From the NCBI GenBank assembly GCA_027596945.1, contig JADGJH010000552.1, positions 1 through 16,951 on the forward strand: 16,951 nucleotides of DNA. The letters are read 5' to 3'. The position numbers and the translations under genes were made by a program. Source of the stretch: Physocladia obscura. Lineage: Eukaryota; Chytridiomycota; Chytridiomycetes; Chytridiales; Chytriomycetaceae. A model generated the notes under the pieces. It made no database searches. It worked only from the letters and a program-made list of their open reading frames with translations, and was not told where the DNA came from. Shown here piece by piece: positions 9,754 to 16,951 of this stretch (position 1 is the first letter of the stretch; each line of letters opens with the position of its first letter).

Positions 9754-10248
9754 TCAACGTGTAGTAAGAATTACATATGATAACACTCCAATAGCGCCAA
9801 TGACAATTATCCCAATAATTAGCTTCAATTTAAAATCCTATTTTCAAGAAAAATTAATCCTACTATGACAACTGTGGTAACAAATTTTGATACCTTCCAC
9901 CACTGAAATACCACCAATACAAGAAATTATTTCTGTTAGATCACATGGTGCATGTCGCGTAAAAAGAAGAAAAATTTACCATATTATGCTGAAGTTTTGT
10001 TGCCCCTTTCTTGAATTTGAATGCCCCAGCTTCAAGGTTTTGCGTTTTGCTATGCAAGCTTTCCAAATTTTCACCTCTCTTTACAGCTTTCTCAATGTTA
10101 TCTTGCATGATATCAATCACAGCGTTAACCTTTTTTTCTTTTTAGTGTATGATGAGCTAATTTAAAAGTTTAAAACCTCAGACTGAATTGTTGCAGTTTT
10201 CTCTGCTCTATCTTGTGGTAAATCTGGTGACTTAGTACCTTGCTGCAT
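9754..10248 (-). CDS. SNC1: R-SNARE of the synaptobrevin/Snc1 type, 4 exons including a 9-nt microexon
   Basis: Exons 10248-10177, 10129-9980, 9902-9894 and 9837-9754 give 104 residues. Introns are 47, 77 and 56 nt, all GT-AG, and every junction is phase 0. The protein has a short N-terminal tail (about 20 residues, no longin domain), then a SNARE motif with VNAVIDIMQDNIEKAVKRGE, the central Arg42 of the zero layer and LEAGAFKFKKGATKLQ. The juxtamembrane WWKDFKLK and one C-terminal membrane span (about residues 83-101, LIIGIIVIGAIGVLSYVIL) follow. This is the tail-anchored brevin layout: the protein sits on secretory or endocytic vesicles and pairs with Q-SNAREs at the plasma membrane. No single reading frame shows it, because the exons are short. 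The C-terminus ends TTR right after the membrane. The next gene on the strand starts 66 nt downstream. The start codon lies 156 bp from the divergent coiled-coil gene. Confidence 0.9.
9894..9902 (-). other. 9-nt microexon encoding Trp-Trp-Lys
   Basis: TGGTGGAAG lies between an acceptor (TTTCAG, ending 9903) and a donor (GTATCA, starting 9893). Reading on through the second site gives a stop soon after, while splicing to 9837 restores WWKDFKLK and the membrane span. The exon codes exactly the conserved WWK of synaptobrevins. Confidence 0.8.
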
Positions 10249-10404
10249 GATTTTCTAATTATTATTATTATTATTATTTTCCCTGCAATCTTGCCTTTGT
10301 TGACCGATTTTAATTTGATTGGATATGTTGTTCATTCAAAATTTTGACAATTGGATGCGATTTACATCAAAACATGGTGAAAAAAGGACCTTTTAATTTC
10401 ACAA
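10249..10404. promoter_or_regulatory. Divergent promoter between the R-SNARE and coiled-coil genes, with two inverted CCAAT boxes
   Basis: Only 156 bp separate the two start codons, so both promoters must share it. Two ATTGG motifs (CCAAT on the minus strand) lie at 10318-10322 and 10350-10354, 32 bp apart and in the same orientation. CCAAT boxes bind the HAP/NF-Y complex and are common in divergent promoters. No clear TATA box is visible for either gene. Function is inferred from layout and motif. Confidence 0.45.
10258..10278. repeat. (ATT)7 microsatellite
   Basis: Seven ATT units end 10 bp upstream of the R-SNARE start codon, so they would lie in its 5' UTR or core promoter. The repeat may vary in length between strains. 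Confidence 0.9.
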
Positions 10405-13400
10405 ATGTCTTTCAGCTGGGATGCGGTTGATCAGCGGACGCGTCAAAAAATGGAAAATGATCGGGCCTTGAAAGATTTTCTGCTATTACAGCAGGCTGAA
10501 ACAAAAAGCAGGTTAAAAAAAAAGCAAATAAACCAATAGAAAACTAAGAGAGAAAAAAAAATTAATTTTAGAAAGTTGGCTGAAAAACAAAACGATATTG
10601 CTGAATATCAACGAAATATTGTTGGACCTTCAATAACAGTTGGAACCAGGAACGGCGTAAATGTGAGAAATTGTTTGCAAATTTTTGCATAAACTTTGTT
10701 CAAACTTTCAAACAGCAACAACAGCAACAGCGTCGCTCAACTACTAATGATCTAAGGTTATTATATACACCTTCTCCGTTCCAACAATTGCAAGCTCTGC
10801 CACCAGCAGCAGGGCCTCGACTGAATAATCCCCTTCAAACTGGTTCTGCGGATAAAGAACAAGCAACAAGTATATTAGGGCCTAAAAATGTTTCTCCAAA
10901 TGATTATTCTTACACTGGCAGCCACGACGGAGATTACACCAAACGCAGCCGCAGACACAGCGACACTTATGATACGCTTTCACATTACCATCACCATCAC
11001 GAACCACCATTTGAAAATACCGATATTTCTGGACAGCTGCGTGTTACCATAGACCAACTGCACAATGAACGCCGCGCACGTACGTGGCTCGAAACCGAAG
11101 TTCAATCTGGAAAAGCCCAGCTTGCACAACTCTCAGCACGGGTCGAAAAACTCAGTGAAATCATTGCCCATGAGCGCACAACCACAACAGAAGCCGCACG
11201 CGCAGCAGATCAAGCAGAGCACCGCGCATCTGCAGCTGCACAAGAGCTCACAGCCCGTTTTGAGCGCGCACAAGCAAAAATACACTCTCTTGTCGCTGAA
11301 ATGGCAACCCGCCAAAAATCTCTCGAGTACCACGATAGCGAAGAGAGTGAGCGGCATCGTGTGCTTGCAGACGAAGTGAATACGCTACGGTATAAGCTGG
11401 AGTCGTTTGGACTTGCTACGGCGGAGGTGGGGAATGAAGTTCGAGCAAAAGCAAGAGATCTTGAGTATGAACAGCAGCGAGGGGCTGATACGATGCGTGT
11501 TATTAAAGATCATGATCATGCTTTGGAAACGTTGCATCATACGATTGACGCGTCGTCAGATTCACTGAGTAAAAAGTTTGAGATCACTCTTGTGGAAATT
11601 CGACAACGTGTGGATTCCGAAGCTCGCGGACGGTTTCAGTTTGAAAGCGGTATGCGCGAATTGTATGCAGATATGCGGAAGGTTTTGTCCACTCAAGAAA
11701 GAGAAACAACTGACAGAATCGAATCTGCCCGACAGCAAGCGTCAGTTGCGTTTGACAGAGAACGGCTTGAAAGAGAGAGAAACATTGGTTTGGTCATGGA
11801 TGAAGTTCGAAACTCAGAAAAAATTGTCAAGGATGCTTTAACATTGGCTACAGACAAAATGTCAAGTCAAATAATGTCTATTGATGATGTCGTTGGTCAA
11901 GAGCGGGTCCTTAGAGTCAAATTTGAGAATCAAGTCAAGTTAAATATTGAGGAAGGATTCAAATTGATTCAAACAACTGTGATGAAAAGGTTTGAAGAAA
12001 TGCAACTAATTCAAGCAGATTTAAGACACAGCGTGGGATCAGCCGTGAAAGCCCTTAAAGAATCAGTTACGCTTGTTGAACGAACAAATGATCAAAAAAT
12101 TGGTGCAATTGAAGAAGTGTTGAAAGCTGAAATACGTTCGAGAATGGAAACAGACCGTCAAGTTTCTGAAACAAAAAAAGAAATGGAAGTAGTATCCACG
12201 GCAATTGAAAAACGCGCAATGGCAGCGATAGTCCAAGCCATCGAAGAATCACGAGAAAACAACTCGAAACTTCAAGATGATTTGAAAAAAACAGCAGAAC
12301 AACTCATATCTGCAAAAACGAGATCAATCGATGATCTGGAAAATCAAGTGGAACTGCTGCGAAAACGTCTTATTGAATCAGACACAGAAACCACTGCTAA
12401 AATTCGATTGGCGCATTTATCTGCGGAACAAGTTGGTCGGACTGCGCAAGCCTCACTGGATGTTGTTGAATTGAGAATGGAAGCAAAATTTTCAGCAGAA
12501 CAAAAAAATTTCGATGAAGTGACAGAAAAACTGAAAGTTGTTGCAGAACATTCTGGAAAAATTAAGATTGAGATTGAAGAAAAGACGAATTTTCGGTCTC
12601 TGCAGGTAGAAAGTGCAATGGCTGCATTTAAAGAAGAGCTCGAAATGAGATTATCCAAAACAGACGCTGTTGATTTGGAAACAAAGCTGGTAGCTTCAAT
12701 TGCCAGTGTAAAATCCAGCATTGGTTTAGTCCATCAAACAATTCAAATTCTTCGAGATGAAATCGAACAAAGAGCAAGCAAAAGAGATCTTGATGATTCA
12801 GAAACTCGATTCAAAATTAATTTAACATCACTTGGATCTCGCATATCAGAAATAGATGAAAATTTTTTTGAAATCAAAGATGAAATATCAAGTAAAACCT
12901 CACGGAAAGAGTTCGAAGATCATAACAGTAATCTCAAGTCTGTAATATTGAATTTGGAACTAAAAGAAGTTGGCTTCGATGAGTTACTGGATAAGATTCA
13001 GAACGAGCTTTCTGAAAAAGCAAGCAAGAAAAATATTGAAGATCAAGATGACAGATTCAAAAATTTTATAATGGAGCAAGAGTCAAATAGTATGAACCTT
13101 GAGGAGAATTTTCGATCTCTCAAAGATTTAGTTGGTTTACGTGCAACAAAATTAGAGATTGAGGATCTGGAGAAAAAATTAAGTGAGCAGATATTTTCGA
13201 TACAAGATCGTGTTGGAGAAGTAAGTGCATCTGTTTCAGAGGCCAAAACAGAGATTAGTCAAACAATGCACGATGTAAGCCATATATTTTATTTTATTTC
13301 AATACTATTCAGCAAATTTATACTAGGATGTTGAGGAAATGGTCGCATCTATAAACAGTGCCCTTGATTCAGTTCAAGCTCGAACTGATAAGATTGACAA

Positions 13401-14418
13401 CTGTGTTGAGGGTATGAAGTTGCGAATTTCAGAAGCTGAAAATTCTTCACGGTCACGGATTCAAATGTTCACAAATACAATTGAAACACTCATTTCTGAA
13501 AGCTCCATTACTGGTGGGAAAGCAAAAGAAATTATGGCACAGCAAATTAAAGAACTGGCACAAAAGATTGATAATCTTCCTAAACAAATTTCGGAGTACG
13601 AGTTTCAAAGTGAAGAATTCAAAAAGCGAATTGTAGACCTTGCAAATTCTGAAGAAGATAGAATTAATATTCTGTTCGCTGAAATCCGCGAAAATTTAGC
13701 TGCAAAAGTGAATGAAACGACGCTTGAAAAAGTTCAGTCTGACTTAACAAAAGGTCTACAAAAACTGATAGCGCAGCAAGAGATCGAAACGATGAATGTA
13801 GAACAGGTTAAAATCAAAGTGAACGATTTGGAGACTTTTAACCGAGAAAAAATGCGCGAATTTAAAATGACTTTAGAGAAAAATACAGACGACCAAGCAA
13901 GTGCAATTAGATCATGGAGAGATTCATACGGGAAAAGATTTGAAGAGTTAGATGCACGCACAGGGTCTATTCCCAAAATTTTGGATCAAACATGGGGAGA
14001 GATCAGAAAAATTAAATTTGATATTGATGAACGGCTACGAAATGATCTCTCCCATCTTGAAAAAGAACTGAATGTGACAAGAAGCGAATTGGCCTCTAAA
14101 GTGTCGAATAGAAGTCTTGATGCAGCAGTGTCAATATCAGTAGGTCCGTTCAATTCCAGATTGGATCGACTAAATCGCGATATCGATGAATTAAGATCGA
14201 TGACCGCACGGCTTCAAGGAGATGTGAACGGGAAGATCTGTTCAGGATATTCGGATTTTTTGAGTAGCTCTAATACTGGTGTTGTGAATGTTCACAAACC
14301 TGTGACATTTGCGCCAATTCGAGAAACAAAAATAAATTCTGACCCGAAGCTGGAAAGAATTGCAGACATGGCGGAGGCAAACAAAATAACTGAATCTGAG
14401 GAGGCAAAAGAGTTCTGA
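10405..14418 (+). CDS. Large coiled-coil protein of unknown family, 1,282 residues, 4 exons
   Basis: Exons 10405-10511, 10572-10662, 10716-13274 and 13327-14418 join in frame; introns are 60, 53 and 52 nt. The start MSFSWDAVDQRTRQKMENDR is the first ATG after the divergent promoter. The N-terminal region (residues 1-160) is mixed and low complexity, with five glutamines at about 67-71 and a His-rich patch. From about residue 165 to about 1230 nearly everything is charged, heptad-like helix with few Gly or Pro. Residues 706-910 consist of five tandem 41-residue units of the form E-I/L-x3-K/R-A-S-K/R-x-D/E-L-E-D. The last 50 residues are not helical in character. I do not recognise a family. 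Long rod proteins of this kind build cytoskeletal, basal-body, spindle-pole or septal structures; a basal-body or flagellar-root role would fit a zoosporic organism but is speculation. The 5' half of exon 3 is clearly richer in GC and CpG than the 3' half. The next gene starts 60 bp downstream on the same strand. Confidence 0.85.
12633..13247 (+). repeat. Five tandem 123-nt / 41-residue coding repeats in the coiled-coil gene
   Basis: Aligned units start at residues 706, 747, 788, 829 and 870. Their heads read EELEMRLSKTDAVDLE, DEIEQRASKRDLDDSE, DEISSKTSRKEFEDHN, NELSEKASKKNIEDQD and DLVGLRATKLEIEDLE. The spacing is exactly 41 residues each time, with no indels, while the sequences have diverged widely, so the period is under selection. 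Similar single units may occur further on (NLAAKVNETTLEKV and SELASKVSNRSLDAA). Confidence 0.75.
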
Positions 14419-14478
14419 GAATTATTTTTTATTTATTTTAATTTTCTTATTATTTTTATTTGAGTTCTTCGCAAAATA
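14419..14478. terminator. T/A-rich spacer between the coiled-coil and CWF19 genes
   Basis: The 60-bp gap is almost entirely T and A (14423-14461) and must hold both the 3' end of the coiled-coil gene and the core promoter of the next. No canonical AATAAA is present, though several near matches (ATTTATT on the sense strand) occur. Confidence 0.35.
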
Positions 14479-16455
14479 ATGAAAGTGTGAGTAGTTCAAC
14501 ATGGATTGCTCAAAACAACAAAAAACGAATCGACCTGTATAACGCTCGCTACGTTGCATTAACTTTCTTGAAAATTGAACAGACTGGCGTTTAGTATCAG
14601 CGGAAGCAGTTCAAAAGACTTTGAGGCTGCCCTGAACAAAGTTGCAGCACTTCACAACAAACACGGGCCTTTCGAACTGATGCTAAGTACAGGTGATTTT
14701 TTTGCTGCGCCAGCTGCGGATTCAATGCTTGCAGCAAAACTCCTGTCAAATTCGATAATTGGTATATTATATTCTTTGTAAATATTCTTTCTCATATTCA
14801 TTTCCCGCGAAGTTCCCGCACCGCTTTACGTTGTTGCTGGTCGCACACCGCCCCCTACACGTATTGCTGAACGCGTAGCCACTACTGGCGAAATATGTGC
14901 AAATGTTTATTTCTTGGGGGACAATGGTGTGTTTGCAACAACCGAAGGATTGCGTATTGCATATCTGTCTGGAATATTGGCCTCAACTTCACAGCAACCA
15001 CCAAAAAATCCGCCTGACGTTCAAGTTTACACCAGAAACACAGCCTTTAATATGGCTGCTGCACTTCCACCTGCTCCACATATTGATATTCTCATCACAA
15101 ATGATTTTCCAAAAGATATTTCGCGCCTTTCACCCCTTGCTGAAGAATCTTCTTCTTGGCTCAATGCCGGCAGTGAACCTATTGCAAATCTTGCGTTCAA
15201 TCTCCGCCCTCGTTATCATTTTGCTTCGTCTGTTGCTGTTCTTGGTGTGGAAAAGTCCAACGTATTTTTCGAACGCGAGCCATATTCGAATCCCTTGAAA
15301 GATAATGAGCCTGGAGCAATCGTTTCCCGATTTATTGGATTGGCTTCTTTTCCGGAGAATGGTGTGAAATCTAAAGAACGGTGGTTTTATGCATTCAACA
15401 TAGTTCCAATGTCCAAGCTTGATTCTGGACTTCTCTACAACATTCCAGAAAATACTACTTCAAGTCCATATACCAGTGTGTATCAGTCCCGAGCAGGAGT
15501 AAAGAGAGTGACAGATGTGAGATGTTCTTTTTTTCTTTTTTTCTCCATCCTCATGTTGTTATTTTGTGGCAGGACAATTCCAGTGATATTAGTGGAAACT
15601 TTTTCTGGGGCCAACAAGGAAATATAAAAAAAAAAGGCGGTACGTTTTTTGCATCATTATGAAATTTAGTATTTACATTTTACAAGGCCCTTCTCAAACA
15701 CCACCTGCTGGTTATGTATGCCATGCGTGTAAGGATCCTGGGCACTGGATCGCGAATTGCCCAAAGAGAAATACTAATGCCCGTAATTCGACAAGAGATC
15801 GTAAGCATTTTTTTCGAGGTTTTTTTAAAAATTTTGATGGTGTATTTTTCAGCTTCGCAATGCTGGTTCTGTCTTTCAAGTCCATCAATCGAAAAACACT
15901 TGCTTGTCACAATAAAAGAAGAGAGCTACATTGCGTGTTCAAAAGGCGGCCTTTCCGAATGGGGTGGACATCTTTTGATTGTACCAATAGGGCATATTGG
16001 ATCACGCCATGATATAAGTAATGACGATGCTTTGAATACGGAAATCCAAGAATGCAAAGATCTTATCAAAACTCGATTTAAAGAGAAAACTGGTGATTTG
16101 CCAGTCTTTTTTGAAGTCTATGCGGGCGGACAACCAGGCGAAAGCGGAAAAAAAGTGCAACATATGCACATACAGGTTTGATGCGCGTATATTTAAATTC
16201 TAACCCCCTCTTTTTTAAAAAAAATTCTAACAAATAGGTTGTTCCAATCCCTGCAACACTTGTTGAGAATGTTCGAAAAATATTTTTGAATGCTGCCGCC
16301 CTGGAATCTTTGACTGAAATTACAGGTGCAACCTTACCAAACGACCCCACATTGCCTTATTTGAGAATTGAAATTCCAGACGGCGAAGATGCTCTGGTGC
16401 TCACAGCATCAGCGAATGGAGCTTCACATCCTTTTTTCAATCAGCAATTTGCTCG
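14479..16455 (+). CDS. CWF19L1: CWF19L1/Drn1-like RNA-processing protein with zinc knuckle and CwfJ domains, 7 exons seen, 3' end missing
   Basis: Exons 14479-14486, 14583-14761, 14813-15516, 15573-15639, 15687-15800, 15853-16175 and 16238-16455 join in frame to 537 residues plus two bases. Introns are 96, 51, 56, 47, 52 and 62 nt. The N-terminal part (MKVLAFSISG, FELMLSTGDFF, NVYFLGDNGVFATTEGLRIA, DILITNDFP, RPRYHFA, FEREPYSNP, FYAFNIVPM) is the metallophosphoesterase-like domain shared with the lariat debranching enzyme Dbr1. A CCHC zinc knuckle follows (Cys331, Cys334, His339, Cys344). Then comes the CwfJ part 1 domain, with CWFCLSSPSIEKH, LIVPIGH and the HIT-like HMHIQVVP (461-468), and the start of CwfJ part 2 (HPFFNQQFAR). 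Relatives bind Dbr1 and spliceosomal complexes and influence intron-lariat turnover. The last 50 or so residues of CwfJ part 2 are absent; exon 7 appears to end at a GTGTGT donor (16456), beyond which lies a T24 tract and CpG-poor DNA. If unspliced, the protein would stop at 16478-16480. The first exon is only 8 nt. Confidence 0.85.
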
Positions 16456-16480
16456 GTGTGTTCTTTTCTTTTTTATATAA

Positions 16481-16489
<9 letters not shown>

Positions 16490-16513
<24 letters not shown>
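16490..16513. repeat. T24 homopolymer (A24 on the minus strand)
   Basis: A run of 24 T lies 34 bp past the exon 7 donor of the CWF19 gene. It directly borders CpG-poor sequence on its right. Read on the minus strand it is a poly(A) tail at the 3' end of that sequence, as left by a retroposon insertion. Confidence 0.8.
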
Positions 16514-16951
16514 GAGAAGTAAACTTGGTGAACCTAAGGGCCTTCCCACCCAAATTCAAACCCACAACAATAATCAAAAAATGTCAGACAGTGCTGAATA
16601 TTACCACCCACTACTGTTACTGGCCACACATCACTGCCTGCCACTGCCGCATTACAAGCATTGAAACATCCAATATAAATCAACCTATCTTCTGTTTTAT
16701 TTGTCAACCTGTACCTCATGATGCAGCCATTCTTTGCTGCCACCTAGGGTTAGGAATTATAATTTATAATATTTTTTCATTATACTAATTATATGGTATA
16801 TTATTGTTAGTATACCAGTGTTACACCTTGTTTTTAATAAAATTTAATAAAAAATTTTTATCCAATATTGAAATAGATACTGTACAAATTTACCTTTCAT
16901 ATTGAAATAGCAAGAAACATAATGGGATGGGAAAGTATTTGAATCAAAATG
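16514..16951 (-). mobile_element. Possible decayed retroposon (SINE-like) ending in poly(A), within the CWF19 intron
   Basis: 438 bp with a single CpG, against many in the exons just upstream. On the minus strand it ends in the A24 tract at 16513-16490. Just upstream of that tail, at 16562-16549, the minus strand reads GGGTTTGAATTTGG, which resembles a pol III B box (GGTTCGANTCC) altered at C-to-T positions. No convincing A box lies at the usual distance, and no target-site duplication is visible. The far part (16745-16951) is very AT-rich, with a small inverted repeat around 16794-16817. The element's far end is not defined and may run out of the window. A minus-strand open frame at 16743-16534 has no recognisable product. 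The call rests on tail, CpG loss and position. Confidence 0.3.

Noticed and set aside
9887..10165. Plus-strand open frame of 92 codons
   Set aside because: Antisense to the spliced R-SNARE gene, which has clear family motifs and consistent splice phases.
12344..12721. Minus-strand open frame of 125 codons rich in Ser
   Set aside because: Antisense shadow of the coiled-coil exon; the sense frame is continuous over more than 850 codons.
16517..16640. Possible exon 8 of the CWF19 gene (frame beginning SKLGEPKGLPTQ after the T24 tract and a GAG acceptor)
   Set aside because: It lacks the Trp and Cys positions expected in CwfJ part 2, sits in CpG-poor DNA and soon becomes low in coding character. 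The phase does fit, so cDNA should decide.
16534..16743. Minus-strand open frame of 69 codons
   Set aside because: No recognisable domain; lies in the CpG-poor, poly(A)-tailed block and is more likely part of a decayed element.

Overview
This window comes from a compact, intron-rich eukaryotic genome. It carries seven protein-coding genes, split by about 21 short GT-AG introns of roughly 47-96 nt, and uses the standard genetic code. The gene set, the intron size and the very short spacers suggest an early-diverging fungus, possibly a zoosporic (chytrid-like) one. That placement is an inference from gene style, not from a marker gene.

Layout: (1) + strand, 5-820, a PRELI/Ups1-like mitochondrial lipid-transfer protein. 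(2) 961-4140, a 3.2 kb AT-rich stretch with almost no CpG that holds a decayed, once intron-containing coding relic. (3) - strand, 10248 down to 4154, four genes packed head-to-tail: an R-SNARE of the synaptobrevin/Snc type (10248-9754, with a 9-nt microexon), a REX4-like DEDDh RNA exonuclease with a long Q-rich and Lys-rich C-terminal extension (9687-6945), a zinc-ribbon + J-domain + X-domain DnaJ protein (6902-5422) and a ZIP metal transporter (5389-4154). The gaps between stop and next start are only 66, 42 and 32 nt. (4) A 156-bp divergent promoter (10249-10404). (5) + strand, 10405-14418, a 1,282-residue coiled-coil protein with five tandem 41-residue units, followed 60 bp later by a CWF19L1/Drn1-like RNA-processing protein (14479 to beyond 16455, 3' end not found). 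(6) 16490-16951, a T24 tract plus a second CpG-poor stretch that seems to lie in the last visible intron of the CWF19 gene and looks like an inserted retroposon.

The genes are housekeeping functions (mitochondrial lipid transfer, vesicle fusion, RNA exonuclease, chaperone, metal transport, RNA/lariat processing) plus one unrecognised cytoskeletal-looking coiled coil. I see no pathway linking them; what they share is dense packing. The sharp contrast between CpG-containing genes and the CpG-starved blocks at 961-4140 and 16514-16951 suggests that mobile or foreign DNA was cytosine-methylated and is decaying by deamination. All exon structures were built by hand from splice sites and protein family similarity; no database search was run.
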